This document shows, in pieces, positions 47,577-60,898 of a stretch of 64,000 bases of DNA. Position numbers and translations under genes: made by a program. This DNA is from Hippophae tibetana (lineage: Eukaryota; Streptophyta; Magnoliopsida; Rosales; Elaeagnaceae). The stretch lies in contig CM072810.1 in assembly GCA_037013495.1 (NCBI GenBank), forward strand, positions 22,079,343 to 22,143,342, written 5' to 3'. The notes beneath the pieces were generated by a model. The model was given only the letters and a program-made list of their open reading frames with translations, ran no database searches and was not told where the DNA came from. Numbering within the stretch: the first letter of the stretch is position 1; each line of letters begins with the position of its first letter.

Positions 47577-49760
47577 GGTATTAGAGTCATCATTTCCAAC
47601 AATTGTGTCAAAAAATATTCATTCGCACAACTATCTTTGATGTATTGAAAGCCAAGCGCTTTCCGTCCTCGAAAGTGGATTGCTCTCATCATGGAAACAA
47701 GTGATGTAGTTCCAATACATGCCCAACTAATTCATTTAACAGTAAGTTCCCAAGGCTGGTACATGTATATAAGCAAGGAAACTTGGGCTTGAAAATGATA
47801 AGGTAGGCTAGTAACAATTCTCTCAATCTACTTTTCTTTCCTAATAGGTACTCACAAGTTATACGAGTAGTTGATTGTGTTTCAATAAGATGCATAGAAT
47901 ATTCTCAAAGTTTCATCCTCTTGCATGATATAGAGTTCAAAAATTTTGTTCAGCTTCAAAATTCTAGATTTATTTTCTTCCTCAAATGCCTATATGAGTG
48001 GTCTCGAAAATGTTTAATGTTGTTTGGAAGAAATACAAATGTAAATTCTTTGAAATAATCATTTTAGAGCTCGGACAACCTTTTTTTAAAATCCCTTAAA
48101 AAAGATTTATTCTTTCTTAGAAATTGAGTAAATCTTTGGGAAGTAGAGCCATTTTCTCTTTGTTAGTATTAGAGTCAACATTTATAACAATTGTGTCAAA
48201 AACATCTTCGTTTAGAACACTATCCTTGATGTCTTGAAAGCCATGTTGTTTCCCTCCTCTTAAGTAGATTGCTCTCATATTGGATACAAGTGATGTAGTT
48301 GGAATACTTTCCCAATTGATTCATTTAACAGTAAGTTCACAAGGCTTGTATATATATTTAAGAAAGGTAACTTTGGCTTGAAAATGATAATTAAGGCTAG
48401 CAACAATTTTCTCAATCTACTTCTCTTTCCTAATAGGTCCATCCAAATTGTACTAGTAGTTGATAATGTTTGAAACACCTTCATGTAAGTTGTTCAAAGT
48501 TTCATCCTCTTGCATGATATAGAGCTCAAAATTTCTGTTCAGCTTCATAGTTATAGATTTATTTTGTTGCTCAAATTCCTATATGAATCGTCTCCAAAGT
48601 GTTTCATGTTGTTTGGAAGAAGTACAACTGTAAATTCATTGAAAAAATCATTTTAGAGCTCGAATTACCTTTTTTTAATGTCCCTAAAAAAAGGTTTATT
48701 CTTTCTAAGAAATTTAGTAAATCTTTAGGAAAGTAGAAGCATTTTCTCTTCATTGGTATTAGAGTCATCATTTCTAAAAATTGTGTCAAAACATCTTCGT
48801 TCGGACCACAATATTTGATGACTTGAAAGCCAAGCTCTTTCCGTCCTCGAAGGAGGATTGCTCAATTATTGGAAACAAGTGATGCAGTTCGAATACTTGC
48901 CCAACTTATTCATTTAACAGTAAGTTCACAAGGCTTGTACATGTATTTAAGCAAGGTAACTTTGGCTTGAAAATGATAATGTAGACTAGCAATTATTTTC
49001 TCAATCTAGTTCCCTTTCCTAATAGGTCCACCCAAATTGTACGAGTAGTTTATAATGTATGAAAACCCTACATCGAATTTTTTCAAAGTTTTATCATCTT
49101 GCGTGATATAGAGCTCAAAATTTCTGTTTAGCTTCATAGTTTTAGATTTATTTTGTTCCTCAAATGCCTATATGATTGGTCTCCAAAATGTTTTATGTTG
49201 TTTGGAATAAGTACAACTGTAAATTCATTAAAATAATCATTTTAAAGCTCAGATTACCTTTTTTTAAAATCCCTAAAAAAGGGTTTATTCTTTCTAAGAA
49301 ATTTAATATATCTCTAGGCAAGTAGAGCCATTTTCTCTTCATTGGTGTTAGAGTCATCATTTCTAACAATTGTGTCAAAAAATATTCATTCGCACAACTA
49401 TCTTTGATGTCTTGAAAGCCAAGCGCTTTCCGTCCTCGAAAGTGGATTACTCTCATCATGGAAACAAGTGATGCAGTTCCAATACTTGCCCAACTGATTC
49501 ATTTAACAGTAAGTTCCCAAGGCTGGTACTTGTGTATAAGCAAGGTAACTTGGGCTTGGAAAGGATAAGGTAGGCTAGTAACAATTTTCTCAATCTACTT
49601 TTCATTCCTAATAGGTACTCACAAGTTATACGAGTAGTTGATTGTGTTTGAAAAAGATGCATAGAATATTCTCAAAGTTTCATCCTCTTGCATGATATAG
49701 AGTTCAAAATTTTTGTTCAGCTATATATTCTAGATTTATTTTCTTCCTCAAATGCCTATA

Positions 49761-50097
49761 TTAGTAGTCTCGAAAATGTTTAATGTTGTTTGGAACAAAT
49801 ACAAATGTTAATTCTTTGAAATATTCATTTTAGAGCTCGGATTACCTTTTTTTAAAATCCCTTAAAAAAGGTTTATTCTTTATAAGAAATTTAGTAAATC
49901 TTTGGGAAGTAGAGCCATTTTCTCTTAGTTGTATTAGAGTCATCATTTATAACAATTGTGTCAAAAACTTCTTCGTTCGGACCTCAATATTTGATGTCTT
50001 GAAAGCCAAGCTCTTTCCGTCCTCGAAGGTAGATTGCTCTCAAAAATTTTGTTCAGCTTCATAATTCTAGATTTATTTTGTTGCTAAAATGCTTATA
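49761..50097 (-). repeat. Shortened satellite monomer
   Basis: The landmark-to-landmark distance is only about 337 bp instead of 590. The monomer lacks its second part: GCTCTCA near 50040 joins directly to AAAATTTTGTTCAGC. This is the only grossly shortened internal unit I found. Confidence 0.85.
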
Positions 50098-53000
50098 TGA
50101 GTGGTCTCCAAAATGTTTCATGTTGTTTGGAAGAAGTACAACAATAAATTCAATATAATAATCATTTTAGACCTCGGATTACAATTTTTCTAAAACCCCT
50201 AAAAGAGGGTTTATACTTTCCAAGAAATTTAGTAAATCTCTAGGCAAGTAGAGCCATTTTCTCTTCATTGGTATTAGATTCATCATTTCTAAATATTGTG
50301 TCAAAAACAACTTCGTTCGGACCACTATCTTTGATGTCTAGAAAGCCAAACTCTTTCCGTTCTCGAAGGTTGATGGCTCTCATATTGGAAACAAGTGATG
50401 CAGTTCAAATACTTGCCCAACTGATTCATTTAACATTAAGTTCACAACGCTTGTACATGTATTTAATTAAGGTAAATTTGTCTTGAAAATGATAAGGTGG
50501 GCTAGCAACAATTTTCTCAATCTACTTCTCTCTCCTAATAGGAATATCCAAATTCTACGAGTAGATGATAATGTTTGAAAAACCTGCATAGAATTCGTTC
50601 AAAGTTTTATCATCTTGCGTGATATAGAGTTCAAAATTTCTGTTCAGCTTCATAGTTCTAGATTTATTTTGTTCCTCAAATGCCTATATGATTGGTCTAC
50701 AAAATGTTTCATGTTTTTTTGGAATAAGTATAATTGTAAATTCATTGAAATAATCATTTTAGAGATCAAATTACCTTTTTATAAAATCCCTAAAAAAGGG
50801 TTTGTTCTTTCTAAGAAATTTAGTAAATCTTTAGGAAAGTAGAACCATTTTCTCTTCATTAGTATTAGAGTCATCATTTCTAACAATTGTTACAAAAACA
50901 TCTTCGTTCGGACAACTATCTTTGATGTCTTGAAAGCCAAGCTATTTGAGTCCTCGAAAATGGATTGCTATCATCTTAGATACGAGTGATGCAATTCAAA
51001 TACTTTCCCAACTTATTCATTTAAGAGTAAGTTCACAAGGCTTGTACATGTATTTAAGCAAGGTAACTTTGGCTTGAAAATGATAATATAGACTAGCAAC
51101 AATTTTCTCAATCTAGTTCTCTTTCCTAATAGGTCCACCCAAATTGTATGAGTAGTTTATAATGTTTGAAAAACCTGCATCGAATTGTTTCAAAGTTTCA
51201 TTATTTTGCATGATATAGAGCTCAAAATTTCTGTTCAGCTTCATAATTCTAGATTTATTTTGTTGCTAAAATGCTTATATGAGTGGTCTCCAAAATGTTT
51301 CATGTTCTTTGGAAGAAGTACAACAATAAATTCAAAATAATAATCATTTTAGACCTCGGATTACCTTTTTCTAAAACCCCTAAAAGAGGGTTTATACTTT
51401 CCAAGAAATTTAGTAAATCTCTAGGCAAGTAGAGCCATTTTCTCTTCATTGGTATTAGATTCATCATTTCTAAATATTGTGTCAAAAACAACTTCGTTCG
51501 GACCACTATCTTTGATGTCTTGAAAGCCAAGCTCTTTCCGTCCTCGAAGGTTGATGGCTCTCATATTGGAAACAAGTGATGAAATTCGAGTACTTGCCCA
51601 ACTGATTCATTTAACATTAAGTTCACAACGCTTGTACATGTATATAATTAAGGTAAAATTGTCTTCAAAATGATAAGGTGGGCTAGCAACAATTTTCTCA
51701 ATCTACTTCTCTCTCCTAATAGGAATATCCAAATTCTACGAGTTGATGATAATGTTTGAAAAACCTGCATAGAATTTGTTTCAAAGTTTCATCCTCTTGC
51801 ATGATATAGAGTTCAAAATTTCTGTTCAGCTTCATAATTCTTGATTTATTTTATTGCTCAAATGCCTATAGGAGTGGTTTCCAAAATGTTTCATGTTGTT
51901 TGGAAGAAGTACAACAATAAATTCAATATAATAATCATTTTACACCTCGGATTACCTTTTTCTAAAACACCTAGAAGAGGGTTTATTCTTTCTAAGAAAT
52001 TTAGTAAATCTCTAGGCAAGTAGAGACATTTCCTCTTCATTGGTTTTACAGTCATCATTTATAACAATTGTGTCAAAAACAACTTCGTTCAGACCAATAT
52101 CCTTGATGTCTTGAAAGCCAAGCTCTTTCCGTCCTCCAAGTTGGATGGCTCTCATCTTGGATACAATTGATGCAGTTCAAATACTTGCCCAACTGATTCA
52201 TTTAACATTACGTTCACAACGCTTGTACATGTATTTATATAAGGTAACTTTGTCTTGAAAATGATAAGGTAGGCTAGCAACAATTTTCTCGATCTACTTC
52301 TCTCTCCTAATAGGCCCATCCAAATTGTATGAGTAGTTGATCATGTTTGAAAACCCTTCATAGAATTCGTTCAAAGTTTTATCATCTTGCGTGATATAGA
52401 GTTCAAAATTTTTGTTCAGCTTCATAGTTCTAGATTTGTTTTGTTCCTCAATTGCCTATATTAGTGGTCTCCAAAATGTTTCATGTTGTTTGGAAGAAGT
52501 ACAACTGTAAATTCTTTGAAATAATAATTTTAGAGCTCGTATTACCTTTTTTTTAAATCCCTATAAAAGGGTTTATTCTTTCTAAGAAATTTAGTACTTC
52601 TCTAGGCAAGTAGAGCCATTTTCTCTTCATTCTTATTAGAGTCATCATTTCTACCAATTGTGTCAAAAACATCTTCGTTCGGACAACTATCTTTGATGTC
52701 TTGAAAGCCAAGCTATTTGTGTCCTCGAAAGTGGATTGCTCTCATCTTAGATACAATTGATGCAGTTCAAATACTTGCTCAACTTATTCATTTAACAGTA
52801 AGTTCACCAGGCTTGTACATGTATTTAAGCAAGGTAACTTTGGCTTGAAAATGATAAGGTGGGCTAGGAATAATTTTCTCACTCTACTTCTCTCTCCTAA
52901 TAGGCCCATCCAAATTGTACGAGTAGTTGATAATGTTTGAAAAACCTTCCTAGAATTCATTCAACGTTTTATCATCTTGCGTGATATAGAGTTCAAAATT

Positions 53001-56000
53001 TCTGTTCAGCTTCATAGTTCTGGATTGATTTTGTTGCTCAAATGCCTATATGAATGGTCTCGAAAATATTTCATGTTGTTTGGAAGAAGTACAACTGTTA
53101 ATTCATCGAAATAATCATTTTAGAGCTCAGATTTCCTTTTTCTAAAATCTGTAAAAAAGGTTTTCTTCTTTCTAAGGAACTTAGTAAATCTCTAGGCAAG
53201 TAGAGCTATTTTCTCTTCATTGGTATTAGAGTCATCATTTCTAACAATTGTGTCAAAAAAATATTTGTTCGGACAACTATCTTTGATGTCTTGAAAGCCA
53301 AGTGTTTTACATCCTCTAAAGTAGATTGCTCTCATCTTGGATACAAGTGATGCAGTTCGAATACTTGCCCAACTGATTCATTGAACAGTAACTTCCAAAG
53401 GCTTGTACATGTATATAAGCAAGGTAACTTGGGCTTGAAAATGATAAGGTAGGCTAGCAACAATTTTCTCAATCAACTTTTCTTTCCTAATAGGTCCACA
53501 CAAGTTATACGGGTAGTTGATTGTGGTTGAAAAATATGCATAGAATATTCTAAAAGTTTCATCCTCTAGCATGATATAGAGTTCAAAACTTTTGTCCAGC
53601 TTCATAATTCTAGATTTATTTTCTTCCTCAAATGCCTATATGAGTGGTCTCCAAAATGTTTCATGTTGGTTGGAAGAAGTAAAACTGTAAATTCTTTGAA
53701 ATAATCATTTTCGAGCACGGATTACCTTTTTTTAAAATCCTTAAAAAAAGATTTATTCTTTCTAAGAAATTTAGTAAATTTTTGGGCAAGTAGAGCCATT
53801 TTTGCTTTGTTGGTATTAGAGTCATCATTTATAACAATTGTGTCAAAAACATCTTCGTTCGGAGCACTATCCTTGATGTCTTGGAAGCAATGTTGTTTCC
53901 CTCCTCTAAAGTAGATTGGTCTCATATTGGATACAAGTGATGTAGTTGGAATACTTGCCCATCTAATTCATTTAAGAGTAAGTTCGCAAGGCTTGTACAT
54001 GTATTTAAGCAAGGTAACTTTGGCTTGAAAATGATAATGTAGGCTAGCAACAATTTTCTCAATCTACTTCTCTTTCCTAATAGGTCCATCCAAATTGTAC
54101 GGGTAGTTGATAATGTTTGAAAAACCTGCATATAAGTTGTTCAAAGTTTCATCATCTTGCATGATATAGAGCTCAAAATTTCTGTTCAACTTCATAGTTC
54201 TAAATTTATTTTGTTGCTCAAATGCCTATATTAGTGGTCTCCAAAATGTTTCATGTTGTTTGGAAGAAGTACAACTGTAAATTCTTTGAAATAATAATTT
54301 TAGAGCTCGGATTACCTTTTTTTTAAATCCCTAAAAAAGGGTTTATTCTTTCTAAGATATTTAGTACTTCTCTAGGCAAGTAGAGCCATTTTCTCTTAAT
54401 TGGTATTAGATTCATCATTTCTAAATATTGTCTCAAAAACAGCTTCGTTTGGACCACTATCCTTGATGTCTTGAAAGCCAACTCTTTCCGTCCTTGAAAC
54501 TTCACTGCTCTCATCTTGGATAAAAGGGATGTAGTTAGAATATTTGCCCAACTAATTCATTTAATAGTAAGTTCGTGAGTATTATAATGGATTTAAGCAA
54601 GGTAACTTTGGCTTGAAAATGATAAGGTATTCTAGCAACGATTTTCACAATCTACTTCTCTTTCCTAATAGGTCCACCCAAATTGTACCAGTAGTTGATA
54701 ATGTTTGAAAAGCATGTATAGAATTTGTTCAAAGTTTCATCCTTTTGCTTAATATAGAGTTCAAAATTTCTATTGATCTTCATAGTTCTACTATTATTTT
54801 GTTGCTCAAATGCCAATATGAGTGGTCTCCAAAATGTTTCATGTTGTTTGGAAGAAGTACAACTATAAATTCAATGAAATAATCATTTCATACCTCGGAT
54901 TACCTTTTTTTAAAACCCCTAAAAGAGGGTTTATTCTTTCTAAGAAATTTAGTAAATCTCTAGGAATGTAGAGCCATTTTCTCTTTGTTGGTATTAGAGT
55001 AATCATTTCTAAAAATTTGGTCAAAATCATCTTCGCCCGGACCAATATCGTCTTTGTCTATAAAGCCAAGCTCTTTCCGTCCTCGAAAGTGGATTGCTCT
55101 TATGTTGGCATAAGTGATGTAGTTCGATTACTTTCCCAATTCTTTCTTTTAACAGTAAGTTCACACACCTTATACATGGATTTAAGGAAGGTCATTTTGG
55201 CTTGAAAATGAAATGGTAAAGTAGGGACAATTTTCTCAATCTATTTCTCATTCCTAATAGGTCCACTAAAATTGTTCGAGAAGTTGATAATGTTTGAAAA
55301 ACCTGCATAGAATTCGTTCAAAGTTTCATCATCTTGCATGATATAGAGTTCAAAATTTATGTTCAGCTTCAAAGTTCTAGATTTATTTTGTCACTCAAAT
55401 GCCTATTTGAGTGCTCTTGAAAATGTTTTTGTTTGGAAGAAGTACAACTGTAAATTCATAGAAATAATCATTGTAGAGCTTAGATTACCTTTTTTTAAAT
55501 CCCTAAAAAAGGGTTTATTCTTTGTAAGAAATTTAGTAAATCTCTGGGCAAGTAAAGCCATTTTCTCTTCATTGGTATTAGAGTCATCATTTCTAACAAT
55601 TGTGTCAAAAACATCTTCGCTCAAGACACTATCCATGATGCCTTGAAAGCCAAGCTTTTTCCCCCATCTAAAGAATAATTCCCTCATATTGGATACAAGT
55701 GATGCAATTCGAATACTTGCCCCACTAATTCATTTAACAGTAAGTTCACAAGGCTTATACATGTATTTAAAAAAGGTAATTTTGGCTTGAAAATGATATT
55801 GTAAGCTAGTAACAATTTTCTCAGTCTACTTCTCTTTCCCAATAGCTCCACCCAAATTGTACGAGTAGTTGATAATGTTTGAAAAACATGCATAGAATTT
55901 GTTCAAAGTTTCATCCTGATGCTTGATATAGATTTCAAAATTTCTGTTCAGCTTCATAGTTCTAGATTTATTTTGTTACTGAAATGCCTATATGAGTGGT

Positions 56001-58041
56001 CTCTAAAATGTTTCATGTTGTTTGGAAGAAGTACAACTGTAAATTCATTGAAATAATCATTTTAGTGGTGAGATTACCTTTTATTAAATCCCTAAAAAAG
56101 GTTTATTCCATCTACGAAATTTAGTAAATCTCTAGGCAAGTAGAGCCATTTTCTCTTTGTTGGTATTAGAGTAATCATTTATAACAATTGTGCCAAAAAC
56201 ATCTTCGTTCGGAGCACTATCCTTGATGTCTTCAAAGCCATGTTGTTTCTCTCCTCTAAAGTAGATTGTTCTCATATTGGATACAAGTGATGTAGTTCGA
56301 ATACTTGCCCAACTGATTCATTTAATAGTAAGTTCACAAGGCTTGTACATGGATTTAAGCAAGGTAACTTCGGCTTGAAAATGACAAGGTAAGCTAGCAA
56401 CGATTTTCTCAATCGACTTCTCTTTCCTAATAGGTCCACCCAAATTGTTCGAGAAGTAGATAATTTTTGAAAAAACTGCATAGAATTCGTTCCAAGTTTC
56501 AGCATCTTGCATGATATAGTTTTCAAAATTTTTGTTTAGCTTCATAGTTCTATATTTATTTTGTTGCTCAAATGCCTATATGAGTGGTCTCGAAAATGTT
56601 TCATGTTGTTTGGAAGAAGTACAACTGTAAATTCATTGAAATAACCATTTTAGAGCTTAGATTACCTTTTTTTTAAATCCCTAAAAAAGGTTTATTCTTT
56701 CTAAGAAATTTAGTAAATCTCTGGGCAAGTCGAGCCATTTTCTCTTCATTGGTATTAGAGTCATCATTTCTAACAATTCTGTCAAAAACATCTTCGCCAG
56801 GACCACTATCCTTGACGTCTATAAAGCCAAGCTCTTTCTGTCCTCAAAATTGGATCGCTATCATCTTGGCAAACAATGATGCAATTCGAATACTTACCGA
56901 ACTGATTTATTTAACAGTAAGTTCACAACGCTTTTACAAGTATTTAAGCTAGGTAAATTTGTCTTGAAAATGATAAGGTAGGCTAGGTACAATTTTCTTA
57001 ATCCGCTTCTCTTTCCTAATAGGTCCATCCAAATTGTATGAGTAGTTGATAATGTTTGAAAAACCGGCATAGAATTCGTTCAAAGTTTCATCATCTTGCA
57101 TGATATAGAGTTCAAAATTTCTGTTCATCTTCATAGTTCTAGATTTATTTTGTTGCTTAAATGCCTATATGAATGGGCTCCAAACTATTTCATGTTTTTT
57201 GGAAGAAGTATAACAGTAAATTCATTGAAATAATCATTTTAGAGCTTAGATTACCTTTTTTTAAAATCCCTAAAATAAGGTTTATTCTTTTCAAGAAATT
57301 TAGTAAATCTCTAGGCAAGTAGAGCCATTTTCTACTCAATGGTATTAGAATTATCGTTTTTAAAAATTTGGTCAAAAACATCTTCGCTCGGACCACTATC
57401 CTTGATTTCTTGAAAGCCAAGCTCTTTCCCTATTCTGAAGTAGATTGCTCTCATATTAGATACAAGTGATGCAATTCGAATACTTGTCCAACTGATTCAT
57501 TTAACAGTAACTCCCAAAGGCTTGTACATGTATATAAGCAAGGAAGCTTGGGCTTGAAAATGATAAGGTAGGCTAGCAACAATTTTCTCAATCTACTTTT
57601 CTTTCCTAATAGGTCCACACAAGTTATACGGGTAGTTGATAGTGTTTGAAAAAGATGCATAGAATATTCTCAAAGTTTCATCCTCTCGCATGATATAGAG
57701 TTCATAATTTTTGTCCAGCTTCATAATTCTAGATTTATTTTCTACCTCAAATGCCTATATGAGTGGTTTCCAAAATGTTTCATGTTGTTTGGAACAATTA
57801 CAATTGTAAATTCTTTGAAATAATCATTTTAGAGCTCGGATTACCTTTTTTTAAAATCCCGAAAAAAGGTTTATTCTTTCTATGAAATTTAGCAAATCTT
57901 TGGGCAAGTAGAGCCATTTTCTCTTTGTTGGTATTAGAGTCATCATTTACAACAATTGTGTCAAAACCATCTTCGTTCGGAGCACTATCCATGATGTCTT
58001 GAAAGCAATGTTGTTTCCCTCCTCTAAAGTAGACTGCTCTC

Positions 58042-59971
58042 TGATGAGCGAAAACTGGCATCGCCGATTCTTGCCAATCCTTTGGTTTTTATATTTATAA
58101 AACTCTCGCAAGTGCGCGAATCATTTCGTAGAAAATGATAAGTATACTCCCAAGGTCGATCTAAGGAAGGAATATATGTGGTTTTTAATTTATTATTCAA
58201 ACTTTTAAAAACGAAATTAAATCCTAAACATCCTGTCACGATAGTTTGGTTTTTGTGTTTCTAATCTAATAACATAAAAATAAACATAGATAAAGATTCA
58301 ATAAACAGTTACGCAAATTTTATCATTTATAATAGTGGAGTATTTATGGATATAATAACTAAATTAATTATGCTTGCTCATATTATCTAGGTTATTAAAG
58401 ATATAAATTGATATTTTATTGATTCTCTCTTTTTTATATGAATACCACCTTTGGTAGGGTTAGATATTCTTTGTTAAGTAAACAAATCAATTAACACCTA
58501 TGGGTGGGATTGATAACTAATTTGGTTAATTAAATTAACTACTTTTTCTAAGAGATTGAAAATGAACCATTTAAATGCCACCTTTGGTGGGGTTAGATAG
58601 TTTAAACTTTATTCAAGGTGTCCAAATTAAACATAAGAATTTAATTATCCGAGTACTAACTTTCAAGTTTTAAAACCACTACTGAAAACATGTTGTCAAT
58701 ACATTTTCACATAATAATTCTTATAAAAACTTTTGAAATAGAGTTTCACTCTAACTACCGGGCGATTGTACCAACAAATAAAAGAGCACTACTCTAAATC
58801 AGACCGGATAACTAAACCTTAAAATCTAATTTTCAGGTTTAAGTTTGTAATGAAAAATAATATATTTCTCTCTAACATTCTTAATATAAAATCTTGAATA
58901 AAAACAAAATCAATTCATTTTAGAGATTTTCACCTATTTAATATTTCGCAAGCATAACAACGTTATTATTATATCATGTTTACAACCAGCCAGTAGAGTT
59001 AAATTCAATCACAGACATTAAATATAACATGTAAGAATAAAGCATAAAAAATAACTGCAAAGAAAATAAAATCCTTACAGAACTTCGATGCTATTCCCGT
59101 AGTTGGAAAACCTCCAAGCGGAATGTGCACTCCCATTTATTGAATCAAAAAGCTAATAAATTACAAGAACATAACTAGTTCTTCTCAAAAAGAGAAGAAC
59201 TCTAAAACTAAGAGAATTTAACTAAAAACTAAGAAAGAAACTAAGAAAAGCTTAAAAACTAAGAGAGAAACTAAGAAAAGCTTAAAAACTAGGAAATGAG
59301 AGAAAGAAAGAGAAGAGAAGAATGGTTTTTAGGTGTGTTTAGAAGTGAAGAGAAGGGGGTATTTATAGGTGAGGATGGAGAGAAAAAGTGAGTGAAAAAA
59401 TGTTAAAAAATTGTGAAAATGCGGAGTGCAATTGCTAAGGTCATTAATGACGTTAGCATGACGTCATGGGGGCGGCTGCGCGCAAAAATGGGGTGAAATG
59501 GTAGCGGTGCGTGCGGAGGGCAGCTGGGGCGCGCACAGGCGCGCGCGGGAGCAGGGGAGACGCGGGCGGAACTGGTACTAGGCACGCGCGGGCGTGGGCA
59601 TCGGCGTGCTGCGCGCGTGGTCTGGGCCTGCTGCGCGCGAGGCTGGGGGCTGGGGCTCGGCGGCTGCGCGGCGCGGCGGCGCAATTTTCTCCTATTTGAC
59701 ATTTTTGACCCATTTTGTCCAATTTTTCCATATTTTTTGACCTTTCCCCATTTATTTATTAATATATTTGTGATGTATTGCTTCCAGTATTCTTCTTTGA
59801 GTCTTTAAGTTACGTTTTTAAGCAAAAATACCTGAAAACAATAAAAATACCCGTGATTCCGAAAAAGACAAATTTATATAAATATATGATAAAACATATA
59901 AATATATATATTTTTAATCAATTAATGTGCATAAAATCATGGTAATTTTAGTGCTTTTTGAGCACTCATCA
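58042..59971 (-). mobile_element. 3' LTR of a LARD-like element inserted in the satellite
   Basis: 1930 bp, TGATGAG to CTCATCA, minus orientation. It interrupts a satellite monomer after CTCTC (58037-58041). TATAAATA (minus strand) lies at 59360-59367, a perfect TGACGTCA at 59459-59466, and a 200-bp block of very GC-rich DNA at 59465-59685. The internal region continues on the right. The open frames in the GC-rich block are compositional. Confidence 0.92.
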
Positions 59972-60860
59972 CAACTCCCAACCAACTTCTTGCTAGTCCC
60001 TTAGCAAGAGAAGCGATAAAAACTAAAAATTAAAATATCCTAAATCACTTTCGTGGATTGAAATGGTTGCATTTAGCCTATGCAACAAGCCTTTAAACCC
60101 CTAGGTTGCCCTAGTGGATGAGTTTGAGTCTCGTGAGGGTTTTCAGTAATGATACCCACAAATATTGAACTAAATGTAAAAATCAAAAGAAACAATAAAA
60201 ATAATCAACTCAAAAACTAAAATTACAACAAAATCAAAAATGATTTTTTAAGAATAAAAGAAAACAACATATCTCCAAAATGTCTCATACTTTTTAATCT
60301 CTTTTAAGATCATAATTAAAATCTCAAGCATACGTTATTTTAATCTTTTTAAACAATCATGATTTATTTTAATAATTAGTCAAAAATCATTTTCATTTTT
60401 CACGTCAAAAATGTATCAATTTAATTTCACCCAATTTCAGTGTCATGAATCCGAATTTGCTTCGACTCTATTCCTCACAATTCAATACTCTCAAAGCACT
60501 GAATCCTATGGGTTCAAACACTCATACTATTTTATATGCGAAAGAGTTAATGTATAGAAATGAACTAATATGTTCGCATATGTATAAAGAATAAAGGCTC
60601 AAAGTGTTATTTTAACATTGATCTCATGAAAGGAATCGAATGTACAAATTATAAAGATATCGTATATAAAAATTATTTTCATGCATAAATCAAACTCATT
60701 AAGAAAGAATTTCAAGATATATGCTTTTTACAAATGAAGAAATTGCAATGACTTTTTAGGGAATTACTTCCTATATCTTTCTTTTGTAATTAGCCTGTAC
60801 TCACAACTTTGTAGGCAATGTGGGTCATAGTATGTAGATGATACTATATATATTTTTTTA

Positions 60861-60898
<38 letters not shown>

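Larger units (their letters stand above)
35578..58041 (-). repeat. Satellite array of about 39 x 590-bp monomers derived from copia-type gag
   Basis: The landmark ATGAGTGGTCTCCAAAATG recurs every 589-591 bp from 35615 to about 57759 in one orientation, giving about 39 units in 22.4 kb, including one short unit and a last partial unit. On the minus strand a monomer encodes, in sequence, FELYIMQDDETLNEFYAGFS, then LIEKIVASLPYHFQA, then NDDSNTNEEKMALLAQRF and TKFLRKNKPFF. The first two recall the UBN2/copia gag domain (DETxxEFxxRL, then KIxxSLPxxF). The last recalls the acidic ALLxxxFxxFLKK linker before the zinc knuckle. No monomer stays open along its length, so this is fossil coding sequence amplified as satellite DNA. 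The right edge is cut by the LTR at 58042. Confidence 0.9.

Noticed and set aside
36486-57660. The repeated 69- and 76-residue open frames in the satellite as a small-protein family
   Set aside because: They are alternative frames of the same gag-derived monomer, lack start-site conservation and upstream signals, and vary in length as the array drifts.
35578-58041. A CRISPR-like or tandem gene array
   Set aside because: The unit is 590 bp with no repeat-spacer pattern, and no monomer is open. The context is plant heterochromatin-type DNA.
59403-59731. Pro/Arg/Ala-rich open frames on both strands in the GC-rich LTR block (also 19472-19810 and 22015-22357)
   Set aside because: They overlap in several frames on both strands, follow the GC-rich composition, and are not shared between LTR copies.
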